Below are positions 37,069-48,621 of a DNA stretch of 64,000 nucleotides, one piece after another. The notes under the pieces are model-generated. The model was given only the letters and a program-made list of their open reading frames with translations, made no database searches and was not told where the DNA came from. The stretch's first letter is position 1. Each line of letters begins with the position of its first letter. Source of the stretch: Priapulus caudatus (lineage: Eukaryota; Priapulida; Priapulimorpha; Priapulimorphida; Priapulidae); the NCBI RefSeq assembly GCF_000485595.1, contig NW_014577141.1, positions 239,725 to 303,724 of the forward strand, given 5' to 3'. The position numbers and the translations under genes were made by a program.

Positions 37069-37487
37069 GTAGCATAGTGAGTAGGTGGGAACTGCAAGAC
37101 ATTACCTATCGGCAGGCATGCGACCAAGGTCATTGTAGAAAATAGGACAATTGTAGGTGTAAACATGAACCCATGGCATATGGAAGGGTGAAAGGGAGGA
37201 GGAGAATTTATAAGATGCTACAAATGGCTATGTAATAAGAGGAAGATTTTAATGAAATGAGGCAGGGTACTGAGCGCAGATAAAAATTTTACATAATTTC
37301 AATCGAAACTGCACGCATATGAATACCTTAGATGTTTAAATTAGCAGTAGGATTAAATTAATAGCCTTCGAGAGCATCTCATTTTGCTAAACCTTAGCAT
37401 CAAAAATATCTCATTTTGCTGAGATCTCGGCATCCATTGTGAATTATGAAGTTCGTCTAATAGAATTTTCTCTTTGTTACGTACATA

Positions 37488-37541
37488 ATAATATAAGGAG
37501 TTAATAAAAACACAATTTTCTTTATTAACTCCCGATAATAT
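37488..37541. mobile_element. AGGAGT palindrome with perfect 7-bp direct repeats
   Basis: The core at 37495-37534 (40 bp) starts AAGGAGTTAATAAA and ends TTTATTAACTCCCG. It is flanked exactly by ATAATAT at 37488-37494 and 37535-37541. It lies outside any duplicated block, so it is an independent example of the family. Confidence 0.55.
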
Positions 37542-38749
37542 GGTGTTTTTTTATTACAAAATATCAGTATGTAATATCTTTGCTTCTGGATAAGTCACCT
37601 GCCCACTGATTAACTGACTCAACTACATGTAGTGTCAAGTCCAGGTACCGATTTTCATTTCTTGATCTTATTTACTAATTTATTAAATGAATTTACATTT
37701 TTTATGAACCAGGAATAATCAGCTGGTAAGATTCGTATTTCGTCACATAAAACTCGCATTTATAGATCCTTTCATTCTCACGGCAATAACATCATTTCGG
37801 TGAATCCAACTTCGTCCCACAATTTGAAACCGGCCACGAGGAAAACCAATAGATTGAACTGACACATTGTGCATCTAAGTGCAACTACCGCACAGAATCA
37901 CTCTGCACGCCTTTGTTATCTTCAATGCGACATTTCAATTTGAATCGCAATGATCAAATTCCAAAAATGATTTGCAAGCACATTTCATTAAGCACACGCC
38001 TCAATACCTTACCGGATAACATATCTACACGAAATGTGTGTACATTAGATCGCACTATTGAACTACGTCAGGTGCTTCTGACGCTATTACATGTGACTCG
38101 ATTACAATTTGCATTGAGGAGTGCTTGTTGGAAACCCCGCAAACTGCATAGCTGTCACTGTACCGTGTAATCCGATGTGCACTCGGCTGAAAAGCGAGAA
38201 ATTTTTAGGCATCAGCTTCCTTGTATAAAATCGCATGTTAATTATTCTGTTATCAATGTAGGCAGGTGCTGCATCAGAAACATTCGGAGATTTTTCTCAG
38301 AAATCGGCCGTGTTTGCAATTATTGCGCCAACACTGCATCACGCTGAATAATCATGCCACCTGCATCCCTTCCCACTACTGCCTTTATATAAAGGGCCTC
38401 TATTTCCCCAATAATAAATAAAGCGCCAATAAATGTGCCACGAGCACTGCTCATTAAAGCTTGCTCATTATTGTGTTACTACTGACTACGCTCCTAAATT
38501 CCTTTAATAGGTATGCCGAGCTTGCTGCATTACTAATTGGTTCGACAAAGGTGCCAAAGTCATCGTCTCTATAGATTTACAGGCAGAGTATTGAAGTAGC
38601 CACGGTATTATTGACTGATTCAGCAACCTAATGCCGCTCTCATGGGGCAGTCTACCTAATCTACGTAGAGTAATAATGTACACTAGTGGTTATGTGCTCT
38701 GTGATGCCAGGCGTCAGGGGCCAGAGACCACCCCAATATTTACGTTCGT

Positions 38750-38861
38750 ACGCACGCACACACGCACGCACGCACGCACGCACGCACGAACAAACGAACC
38801 AAGGAGCTAAATATAACAGATATATAAATATAAGCTAAATATGAGTTATATTTAGCTACTT
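38750..38861. repeat. (CGCA)n with inserted hairpin
   Basis: CGCA microsatellite (38750-38787), GAAC words, then a hairpin at 38802-38861 with arms AGCTAAATATAAC / GTTATATTTAGCT, then more GAAC words. The hairpin appears to split a GAAC-type repeat. Its ends (AAGGAG / CTACTT) only loosely resemble the CAGGAGT family. Confidence 0.6.
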
Positions 38862-40242
38862 GAAACGAACGAACGAACAATCGCACACGTGTACGCACGC
38901 ACCCACACATAACGTACGTACGTAAATATACATATTTAGATTAGCACAGCAGTCTGTAAATCCATGCTGATAAAACTGCAATCGTTAATGAGTTGTGCAA
39001 AATCTTCGATAATAATATCAATTTCAGACTTCCACCAGAGATAGAGCTGCGTACAAACTACGTTCAACGCTACAACAGATTAGTGCTGCCATTCTGCAAA
39101 GCAGTCATAAATTATCTGTTAGCGAAACACTAATAATGTAGTTCAGTAGTATTATCTAGCGTTACAATGCGAAGCCATGTGAGTAATATTTAATATAATA
39201 TTTTTGGTTTAATCGCTGGCTGGTATGCGATGTTTGCGCCCCTTTCGTTCCTCGTTTCGGAAGCTACCTACCGAGATCCCAATCCCCCCTCGGTTCTCCA
39301 AGTGGTTTATGGGTAAAATCAAACATGGAGCAAGCTGCTGTGTTCCCGTCGTTTCCTCGACAAAAGAACTCGATCGATTTTGATTGTATTCGGTGACAGA
39401 TGTGAAGGTAACTCAAACAACGGCTCGGAAACTCTTCCGTATTGTACTTTCTGGAAGTTACGGGATGAGGAAGCAGTGTGCATGACATTAGCTCTGCGTT
39501 ATTACATTGAGCGTCTTAATATAACCGCGCAATGGCAGCTCCGACACGACGGCAGTGCAAGTCGTAGTACTACTACTAGTGCAGTGGTAGTGCCATAGCA
39601 GTATTGATATCGTACGCGCTTATTTCCAGTTGCGGCCGTAATATTTGAAAGCACGAGATTTGGTGGTACGGTCTAGTACCGAGTTCCCCCGTATTCTCCA
39701 TACTAATTGACTAGTTCAGAATTGTCGCATTCAGCTAGTTTAGTAGTTAGCCACAGTGAATACTGAAGTCAGAAGTGTAGACGGCACAAGTGATACGTTT
39801 TTTTGGTGTACTTGTTTCTGTGAAACTTAGGATTTAGGCATGCTGTTTGCATGCATACATAGACTGCTTACTGCATTGCGTAGATGGTAAAAATTCAAGA
39901 CAGGTTTTTACATGCAGAGATTTCATCCAAACTTGTGGACTGCTACCGGCGTTGATATTATACTTGTGCTATTCACTACATGTATAATTATGGTTATGAC
40001 TAAAATTTGTGTTAGCGTTAAATGAAGGGGAAAATTTCGAGCAATACAAACAACAGTGAAAGGCCTAGATAGTAGATTGCATATCCCAGCTAAGATTTCC
40101 AGTGTTATCTAAGCAAATGCCATTATCTCACAAGCCAAGGTCAATATACACAAGTCCGTTGTATTTTTGCAGGTGTTTTTTTTCGAATTAGAACAGAATG
40201 TCAACCTTCACATTAAAACCGAATTGTTGTTTTATTTTCCAG
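38862..40242. other. upstream of LRR gene; 3' splice site at 40242
   Basis: No coding exon recognised. A pyrimidine-rich TTGTTTTATTTTCCAG ends at 40242, 25 bases before the LRR-Ig start codon, so the gene has an intron in its 5' UTR. The upstream non-coding exon and promoter must lie to the left, but I cannot place them. GC-richer sequence near 39530-39660 is one possibility. Confidence 0.55.
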
Positions 40243-40267
40243 GTGTAAAAGCTTCCGATAGGGCACG

Positions 40268-42838
40268 ATGGAAGTGCTGGTGACTCTACTCATGGTGCTG
40301 ACGCTGGTCGTAGCATCGGTGGCTGTCACCGCAACACAATGCCCGGCACTCTGCAGCTGTGTCGAAAGCACAATCACGTGCAATGGCAAGGGCCTCATCG
40401 CCGTCCCGGACATGGAAGGTGGCGAGCGCTTCACGGCGCTGTACATTAGAAAGACCAACATAACTTCGATAAATGGCCATTCATTTCTTTCCATGCCAAA
40501 CCTTCAGAATGTGTCGATCACGGAAGGCCCCCTGCGAACAATAGCCGCCGATACATTCCAGCCGCTGAAAAGGCTAAAGTCTCTTAATCTTATTAATAAC
40601 GACCTGAGAACCTTCGAGATCGCATCTAGCTCGGCGGCGTCCGAACTGAAAAGCCTCGATCTGAGCGGAAACAAAATATCGAGAATCACCGAGGACACGT
40701 TCGGGCTGCTCGCATCGCTAGAAACGCTCGCGCTGACAAACAATCAGATCAATCACATCTTCGACAACGTGTTCGCCGACCAGGCGCGCCTGCGCGACCT
40801 GGACCTGTCCGGAAACAAGATAACGAGGATCGACGAGGAGGGGTTCGCGGGGCTGTCCAGCGTGCAGAGGCTCGACCTCGGCCGCAACGCTCTCGCGGCC
40901 ATCTCGCACGCCGTCTTCTGGCCGATGGTGAGCCTACGCGAGCTGATTCTCAGCGGCAACGTGTTCGGCTCGCTCGAGCGCATGTTCACGAGCACGTGGT
41001 CGCTGCGCCGGCTCGAACTCCGCAACATGTGGGCGCTGGAGACGCTCGGACGCGACTCGCTCAAGGGGCTAGCCAACCTGGAGGAGCTCGTGCTGGTCGA
41101 GAACCCGCAGCTGCAGCACGTTCACCCGCGCGCCTTCCAGTGGCTGACGTCGGTGCGCAGCGTCGATCTATCGCTCAACCCCGACCTCCGCGAAATACCT
41201 GACATGACGAACCTGCACCGCCTGCTACGGCTCAGGCTCGGTGAAACGGGGCTGCGGTGTGGCTGCCAGCTGCAGTGGGTACATGACTGGCTGCAGTCGG
41301 ACAACCACACGCTCGTAGACTCTTTCAAGCTGTCGTGCGATGTGTTGCCAAGCAACGGCGGTGTCACGGAATTTCCGCTCGGACGGCGCAACGTCCTCGA
41401 CCTGCTCTCCGAACAAGCGCGGGACAACAGCTGTGATTACATTAACATTGACGCGTTCAAGGAGATCAACAAGGTGCGCGTCGGCGCCGCCGCCATCCTA
41501 GAGTGCGCCGCCGTCGGCTACCCGCGGCCGTCCGTCCTCTGGGAGACGCCGCGCCTCAAGGTGTACGTCCTCAACGCGACCTCGCCGGATGACCACGTCC
41601 CCGCGGCGCAACCCAACGCGACTGTCATCGCTGGCGACGACGACGCTCGCGCCGCCGACGACAGAGAATACAACGAGGTGTCGGACACGAATCGTGTGCG
41701 CGTGCTCAGCAACGGGAACCTGTACATTGGCTACGTGCTGCGCAGCGACGGCGGCCACTACACGTGCACGGCGTACAACGCGCGCGGCAACCGCACGGCG
41801 CTCATGCGGCTCGCACTCGACTACGAGGTGCTTATGAAGCTGAACAGCGACAGCTCGCTCATCGGCTTCTGCTCGTCGTTCGCCTTCTTCGTCGTCGCGC
41901 TCATCATCATGTACACGCGCAAGAAGACGAGCGAGCAGTGCGTCGGCAGCTCCCGAAGCAGCCGCATGCAGCAGCTACGTTGCACGCTGCTCAACCTCGA
42001 GATGCAGAAGCAGCAGCAGATGGAGCGCATGCGCGAACAGTACAACGCCCAGCTTCGGCAGCTGCGCGACAACTACAACACCAAGATGCTGGGCCTGCGC
42101 GACAGCTACGGCAACCAGCTCGAGCGCGTGCGCACGATACGTGGCTACAACTTCAGCGGCGACACGATGTCGCGTGTCTGTGAGAACTACAACATGCAGG
42201 TCGGCCGGCTGAAGGACTACGCGTCTCAGAACGTCGACCGCGTGCGCGAGTCGTACAACATGCAGGTGCAGCGTCTGCGCGACTACAGCGCGCTGCAGCT
42301 CGACCGGCTCTACAAGCAGTACCGCGTGCAGCAGAAGCACGTCAGCAAGATCATGGAGACGCTCAACATCGACAACTGCAAGACGACGCTGCAGGCCGAC
42401 AAGAGCGGCTCGATCCTCTTCGACTCTGAGGTGACGCTAGAGTCGTTCTTCGAGTCGAGCATGCCGATGCCAAACATGGACGCCGGCCATGGCAACGGCG
42501 TCATACTGGAGGAGGACGAGGAGCGAGGGGGCGCTGGCAGTGACGACGAGAGCTCGGAGTACCAGACGATCAAGGACACAGAGTCTCGTGCATCGCTGCA
42601 GAACATCAGCGACGATGACGACGACGACGCGGCGGCAGCGAGGGATGAGGAAGCGGTCGCCGACGACGACGACCAACAATCAGAGGAGCACCTGCCTGTC
42701 TGCGAAGCCACAGGGGAGTCGTCGGGAGACGAGAGGGTGCATGCGGTCGCCGGTGCGACGCGGGAGAGCAGCGGTGACTCGTCGAGCGAGAGACCGTCGA
42801 CGGACAGTGGCGGCTCGACGACTCCCACCGGTAATTGA
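40268..42838 (+). CDS. LRR-Ig single-pass transmembrane protein, 856 aa
   Basis: Predicted cell-surface adhesion or receptor protein. Seen: signal peptide at residues 1-22; LRRNT cap with CX3CXCX6C (C25, C29, C31, C38); about 11 leucine-rich repeats at 55-328 (LxxLxLxxNxI pattern); LRRCT cap (C331, C333, C357, C389); one Ig domain from about 402 to 516 with C412, W425 and DGGHYTC ending at C500, plus an acidic insert at 440-470; a membrane helix at about 529-549 followed by RKK. The cytoplasmic part has a coiled-coil region (575-695) built on an 11-residue repeat, then an acidic Ser-rich tail with a run of Asp at 782-787. The start has A at -3 and G at +4 and follows a splice acceptor at 40242. 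The whole coding region is one exon, as in several LRR-Ig and LRRN-type genes. The architecture fits the LRIG/kekkon/lambik broad class. I cannot name the ortholog, ligand or pathway. Confidence 0.93.
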   Translation: MEVLVTLLMVLTLVVASVAVTATQCPALCSCVESTITCNGKGLIAVPDMEGGERFTALYIRKTNITSINGHSFLSMPNLQNVSITEGPLRTIAADTFQPLKRLKSLNLINNDLRTFEIASSSAASELKSLDLSGNKISRITEDTFGLLASLETLALTNNQINHIFDNVFADQARLRDLDLSGNKITRIDEEGFAGLSSVQRLDLGRNALAAISHAVFWPMVSLRELILSGNVFGSLERMFTSTWSLRRLELRNMWALETLGRDSLKGLANLEELVLVENPQLQHVHPRAFQWLTSVRSVDLSLNPDLREIPDMTNLHRLLRLRLGETGLRCGCQLQWVHDWLQSDNHTLVDSFKLSCDVLPSNGGVTEFPLGRRNVLDLLSEQARDNSCDYINIDAFKEINKVRVGAAAILECAAVGYPRPSVLWETPRLKVYVLNATSPDDHVPAAQPNATVIAGDDDARAADDREYNEVSDTNRVRVLSNGNLYIGYVLRSDGGHYTCTAYNARGNRTALMRLALDYEVLMKLNSDSSLIGFCSSFAFFVVALIIMYTRKKTSEQCVGSSRSSRMQQLRCTLLNLEMQKQQQMERMREQYNAQLRQLRDNYNTKMLGLRDSYGNQLERVRTIRGYNFSGDTMSRVCENYNMQVGRLKDYASQNVDRVRESYNMQVQRLRDYSALQLDRLYKQYRVQQKHVSKIMETLNIDNCKTTLQADKSGSILFDSEVTLESFFESSMPMPNMDAGHGNGVILEEDEERGGAGSDDESSEYQTIKDTESRASLQNISDDDDDDAAAARDEEAVADDDDQQSEEHLPVCEATGESSGDERVHAVAGATRESSGDSSSERPSTDSGGSTTPTGN

Positions 42839-43610
42839 GACCAGTGGTCGACAAAGCTCGGCTCAGGCGAAACGACGAGATCGTGACGATGTAGGTGAGG
42901 GTAGGGAAATTCGCCTCAAAGTGATTTTTCGTGCGTGTCGTGCGAGTGCAGGTTTTTCGAATCGCAGTCTCATATTGTTGTTGGGAAAATACCTGAAGCC
43001 ATCTTTTGTGGCGATGCACACTCGTGGCTTGAAATGTCTTGTGGGAATTTTCAAAGCAAACTTTCCTCTTTTTTTCTAGCATCTTCAAAGGTACGAACAT
43101 GATTATGTTGTTGTGCATTTCAGTTGCTTTACCATTTTTCATAAATACTAATACATCGCACTATCTTCCAATAATACCAATTATATGCACACGTTTTTAC
43201 ATGTACTACTGAATATTATAAATTTCTCTTATACCTTACCACTATTGCTGTGTTTTATATCCGATATGTTTGGATATTATACAGCATTTCAATAATACTA
43301 GTTTAGTTTCATAGCTTGAAAAAGCTCCTACCTTACCTGGGGTTAGGGTTTGTAGTTCTTTCAGCCATCGGAATTTTTCCATGGAAATAACTAGCATTTA
43401 AACTGTCACGTTTGGAACGATTGTTTTTCTGGTGCTGCAAGTTGTCACTGCATTCAGGAAAATGGCTTTGTCTTGCTATTTTACTAAACTGATGATGTGA
43501 AAAGTGGTGTGTTCGCACATATAGATACTTTCACTGCAGGCTGCTCTTACTGTTGTATATTGAAGATGTTTGTGTAATTACATTAATAAAATTGAGGTCA
43601 AATTTAATCA
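42839..43610 (+). other. probable 3' UTR of the LRR-Ig gene
   Basis: AT-rich sequence after the TGA stop, with no further recognisable coding sequence. The first canonical AATAAA on this strand is at 43585-43590, so cleavage is likely shortly after it. The true end is not determined. Confidence 0.5.
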
Positions 43611-46180
43611 GTCGACTCGGGTATGCTTTACCGGCTATCTCACACACGCCTACTTGCGTTATCACACTGGGAAAGATGGATGTCACTATCCACTACTCCA
43701 CTATATTGTGATTCTTGTAAAAACCTGTCATTTTGGTGCTTCTGTCACTTACATATGATACTGCTCGTTTTACGGATTATATAAATTGAAACCATGGGGT
43801 TCAATGGGCATTATATCCGGGCACACACAATAACGGACACAGAGTCACAGGTCTTACTATTAAGGTAGGTGTATTTATCATTATAGTGACGATAAAACCT
43901 ATAATAAATGTACCTTAACTTGAGAAAACCTTCCCCAGAGAGATTCAAGTCACATGCAGTAGTATACAGTATTGTCCGGGGATATCAATGATCATACAAT
44001 ATCTATGTTACACAAAGTGCCTGGCTGCCTGCTCGTTGCATTACCAGAATATACTGTTGTTTGACAGTCGATCTTAAACCTGTTTTTCGCAGGCCAAGTC
44101 TTATCTTCAAAACCACTTTTTGTCAACCACTTCTTTTATCTAATATTGATCTTATTATCAATATCCGAAACTCAACAACATTTATACTATATGTATACAG
44201 GTTAGCTGTAACACAGTATGCATATAAAGTCGCACGTCATGTGTGTACAGCTGGCTAAGTATATAGCTTTAGCATGTCTACTCGTATCTAGTAAGACGTA
44301 GTACTCATATCTCACGTTATATTAAAAATCTCAAATAGGTACTATCTGGTCCTCTAGCATACACTAGCTAAACAACCATGGTTTCTGTGTACTAGTCACA
44401 TTAATTATCTATTGATTATGCCAACCTTCAGTACAAGCTCTATTGACAGCAAATTGAAGTCTAAGAAATTCCTTATCTCAGTACTGTTCACGCACTTTTT
44501 TTACATTATCTTCATTAAAATGCCAGACAGTCGCATTTTCTCCTTCAACTGACCGAGTTTCCACATGCGAGCACCTCATGCGAGCACCTCATTGTAGGTA
44601 TACGGCTGTAAGACTAGAGATAGAATATTTGTTTGCATGTTTGAATGGTGACGTTTGAATGCAACTCAAGTCGCATATGCAATTCATCTTCTCTGACGAT
44701 CATCTTTTTCATTTATTTTGCGTCCCTTTGGGGTGGATGGTGGCGGACAATGAACAGAAAATATGGTAATTACACAGTAAGTGAAATAGCGTCCTTGTCT
44801 AAATTGTAAATATGGTTTGAAACAGACGTACACAAGAAACACGTATGGGAAAAAAAACAAGTCAACATCGGTAATCTCTCTCCTACTGTATGCTGTCTAA
44901 AAACATCGTGTAGAAGTCGCTCACTGATACTTGAACTGTGTGATAAACTCACGAAGCATAACCAAAACCCGAGGAGTTGCTGGGTGCGTGCGAATGCAAT
45001 GGCCGAGTACGAAAATAACCCGATGTGTACCGTGCACGCTAGCAAACAAAGACTGCATACTGAGTTATGGCTACATGGCTGCTCATCATTCCCTGTGCCT
45101 TTCACGTGCTATGGTACTCGGCTTTTGACATCTCTATCTCTTCACTTATTACGGGCTGTTTGGTCTCTCGATGTAACCTCTCATCTATTCTATTGTGATA
45201 TTCTAGTGAAACAGAATCTGTCTCTGCTTTTGTGTCTGAACCTGTGCTATCGCAGCTAACTGCATTTGTCACTTAGTTGCTATTGACCTCCTCGTGATTA
45301 TTACATTCGTTTATAGACAGACTGTGCATCTATAAATTTATGGGGTAATAAACAAATATATTACACTACGCCAAACCACGAAGTTCGCTATAATAGACGG
45401 CAATTCTCCCACAAATTGATTCACACGCGCAGGGAAGAACAACTTCCCCAATATAGTACGTATGTGATCATCCGTTATATTATTGGGAAGGCATAGCACT
45501 TCATATACGAAGTCAAACTGTGATAATTCAGGAAAGAAATGACAATTTTTAATACCCATAATATGATCACACGCATCACCTACAATTAGCACTGATGATT
45601 GCATCGTTAAAAACTAGAAAATTAACAATTAATGCACCTAGTTTATGGATGGACTCGTGGCCATAGATGCAGCTACACATACACAGCCTGCCAAGTCAGT
45701 GGAGCCCTCTATTAGATGTACAAAATTGAAAAGCAACCCATTCGATTCACCAGCTGATAAATATATATATCAGAAGTAGATAATAGGGAACTATTATCTA
45801 CTTCAGATATATATATAGCGGCCCTAGTTGAGTCACACACGCGTTATCAGTTCGTCGCTGAACTTATATGCCAACGGCTTTGAATAATAAAATAGATAAA
45901 TCTAAATAGGATAGTACGATGAATAGAGACAGCCCACGTTTCTATTTCGCACATGTCAACTGCGGTTTCTTGACTGTGATTGAATGGGCAAGTGCTCGCA
46001 AGGTTCAATCACTGCGAGAAGCTGTAGATATATATAGACGGGCATTAGCACACATTGTAGATGATGTAATGGCACATGCAGCCACATCACGTGATACGTG
46101 ACTCTGGCTTCGAACCGTGAATGAAAACCATGATGATGTGTGAATACACTAAAATGATAAATTACCATCCACTTCTCAAC
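43611..46180. other. intergenic, no gene recognised
   Basis: AT-rich, with frames of at most 111 codons and no family motif. An imperfect hairpin with TTAAGGTA / TACCTTAA ends lies at 43860-43919, and a CAGAAGT palindrome at 45771. The missing GLYR1 dehydrogenase exons were looked for here on the minus strand and not found. Confidence 0.45.
45771..45805. repeat. variant CAGAAGT palindrome in an AT tract
   Basis: Arms AGAAGTAGATAATAG / CTATTATCTACTTC around GGAA. Flanked on both sides by (AT)n, so any target duplication is ambiguous. One base differs from the AGGAGT consensus. Confidence 0.4.
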
Positions 46181-46184
46181 ACCC

Positions 46185-47645
46185 ACCACTCTGTCTCACT
46201 ACCACCCTCTCACCACCCACCCCTCACTACCAACCTCTCACCACCCACCACTCACTACCAACCTCTCACCACCCACCCCTCACTACCAACCTCTCACCAC
46301 CCACCACTCTCACCACCCACACAACTCTGTCTCACCTCCCACCCTCATCCACCGACCCACCCCTCACTACAACCTCTCACACCACCACTCACTACCAACC
46401 TCCACCACCCACCCCTCACTACCAACCCTCTCACCACCACCCAACTCGACTACCAACCTCTCAACCACCCACCCCCTCACTACCAACCTCTCTACCACCC
46501 ACACTTCACTACCAACCTTCTCCCACCCACCTCCTCACTACCAACCTGCTCACCAACCACCCTCACTACCAACCTCATCACCACCCACTCCTCACTACCA
46601 ACTCTTCACCACCCACCACTCACTACCAACCTTCTCACACCCACCCCTCACTACCAACTCTCACCACCCAGCCCCTCACTACCAACCTCCTCACACCCAC
46701 CCCTCCTACCAACCTCTCACCGACCCACCTCACTACCAACCTCTCACCACCCACCACCTCACTACCAACCTCTCACACCCCACCCTCACTACCAACCTCT
46801 CACCAGCCACTCACTACCAACCTCTCACCACCCACCTCACTACCAACCTCTCACAAACCACCACTCAACTACCAACGCTTCACCACCCACACTCACTACC
46901 AACCTCTCACCACCACCACTACCACTACCAACCTTCACCACCACCACTCACTACCAACCTCTCACCACCCACCACTCACTACCAACCTCTCACCACCACC
47001 ACTCACTCCAAACTCTCACCACCCACCACTCACTAACCAACCTCTCACCACCCACCACTTACTACGCCAACCTCTCAAACCCACGCCCTCATTACCTAAA
47101 CCTCTCACACCCACCCCTCACCACCCACCCCTCACTACCAACCTCTCACACCACCCTACTACCAACCTCTCACAGGCCCACACTTTCACTACCAACCTTT
47201 CTCACGCCACCACTCACTACAACCTCTCACACCCACCACCTCACTACCAAACTCTCACCACCCACCACTCACTACCAACCTCTACACCCACCACTCACTT
47301 ACCAACTCTCAGCCACCCACCACTTCCACTACCAACCTCTTCACCACCCAACCACTCACTACCACCCCTCACCACCCACCGTACTCCTACAACCTCTCAC
47401 CACCCACCACATCACTACCAACCTCTACAGCACCACCACTCCATACCAACCTCTCACCACCCCACCCTCACTACCAACCTCTCACCACCACCCCCTCATA
47501 CCAAACCTCTCAACACCACCACTCACTACACCTCTCACCACCCACCACTCACTACCAACCTCTCACCACCCACCACTCACTACCAACCTCTCACCACCCA
47601 CCCCTCACTACCAACCTCTCACCACCCACCACTACCTACTCCCTT
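46185..47645. repeat. 28-bp minisatellite, about 52 copies
   Basis: The unit CTCACCACCCACCACTCACT plus ACCAACCT is 28 bp. Copies at both ends are clean and the middle has one-base indels. A 511-codon Pro/Thr/His/Ser frame across it, with the theme THYQPLTTHH, is a repeat translation. Confidence 0.95.
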
Positions 47646-48438
47646 CAAACCACTGACCATTGCCGTCACACCACCCATCATGGCTCATTCACAATTCAAT
47701 TTTACAACTGTCTGCATCTTTTACAGTTATCTTCCTCTAATTTAAAATTAAACACAGGGAGCAATACAACTGCTCCACCACTACTAGCAGCAGCACCCCT
47801 GTGAACCTAACCCAGTACAACCATCCACACACGTCACACCTCAGCCCACGATGGCAGAAAGGAAAATAGCAGGATAAATTATCACCACACGGTTTATACA
47901 GGTTAGCAGAGTTAAAAAATACAGATTTTTTTTAATTCATCAATAAACTGAATAATAAATAATGAATGTAAGATACAGTCGTTTTAATGACTCGGTATCT
48001 TTCGCGAAACTAACACGGCAGATTGAATGTAACTGTTACACTAGACGCCGCTTATAAACACTGTATTGCTGAATTGCATCAGGGAATGTACCGTAATTTG
48101 TAAATCGAAATTTCGTATTCGTTCCAGAAACCCTCTTACGTCTGATAATCGATGTCGCATGGGTTTTATAAATTTCAGCAGAATCGCCAGTAGTACATAC
48201 GAACCAATGCTGATGGTGACGGCTCATAAAATACGGGTAGTTTGAAAGGGAAGCGCATGGGAAAGTGTGGCCTAATTTATGGTAAGCACATACCTGATAG
48301 AGGGGAATGCTATCATGGAGTCAAACGTTTTTTTTTACCAAATTATCAACTTCTGCATTTTGGGCGCATCTAACACATTGCAGCACCTTGCAAGAAACTG
48401 AAACAGGGTAGCCTAGAGAGGCGAGACGCCAGCCCTAC
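47646..48438. other. no gene recognised; presumed GLYR1 intron
   Basis: Presumed intron downstream of the GLYR1 dehydrogenase exon. On the minus strand a CTGTTTCAG acceptor-like site ends at 48398, followed by a frame FLQGAAMC and then a stop. The next GLYR1 exon should begin with an F-x-x-x-GA-like segment, but this one stops at once, so I do not call it. Confidence 0.3.
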
Positions 48439-48621
48439 CTTTGACGGGGTCCGGTTCCAGACGACGACCTTGTGACCGGAGCGCAGTAAGTTCTGCACCA
48501 TGTTCGCTCCCATGATGCCGAGACCCAAGAAGCCGAACCTCATCGCCCCAGGCAACGGCTCGTCTGAGAGCGCGTAGGCAGGCAGGCCGGTGCTCGGGGG
48601 AGGGGTCTCTGGTGCAACGCT
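48439..48621 (-). CDS. GLYR1: GLYR1-like exon: start of Rossmann dehydrogenase domain
   Basis: Phase-0 exon of 61 codons between TTGTTACAG (acceptor) and AAG|GTAGGG (donor). It encodes a Pro/Ser-rich linker ([16 protein letters not shown]), then [20 protein letters not shown] and [21 protein letters not shown] is the GxGxMG dinucleotide-binding loop of the beta-hydroxyacid dehydrogenase family, and VWNRT is the end of beta strand 2. In GLYR1/NPAC this fold tetramerises and supports the LSD2/KDM1B demethylase complex rather than acting as a normal enzyme. The first third of the exon shares sequence with the adjoining minisatellite. The following dehydrogenase exons, with the rest of the cofactor and substrate regions, are not recognised in this window. 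Confidence 0.88.

Noticed and set aside
40286-42828. Several antisense and shifted frames of up to 196 codons over the LRR-Ig gene
   Set aside because: Shadows of the GC-rich coding sequence. Only the 856-codon frame has domain structure, signal peptide and start context.
45338-45604. 88-codon minus-strand frame starting MQSSVLIVGD
   Set aside because: It reads somewhat protein-like, but I recognise no family, it is isolated and AT-rich, and there are no splice sites that would link it to GLYR1. Could be a transposon fragment; not supported.
46121-47656. 511-codon Pro/Thr/His/Ser-rich open frame
   Set aside because: It is a translation of the 28-bp minisatellite. Since 28 is not a multiple of 3, the frame depends on indels, and no domain or signal is present.
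48375-48400. Possible next GLYR1 exon (FLQGAAMC)
   Set aside because: A good acceptor, but the frame ends in a stop after eight codons. At most a coincidence or a truncated alternative end.
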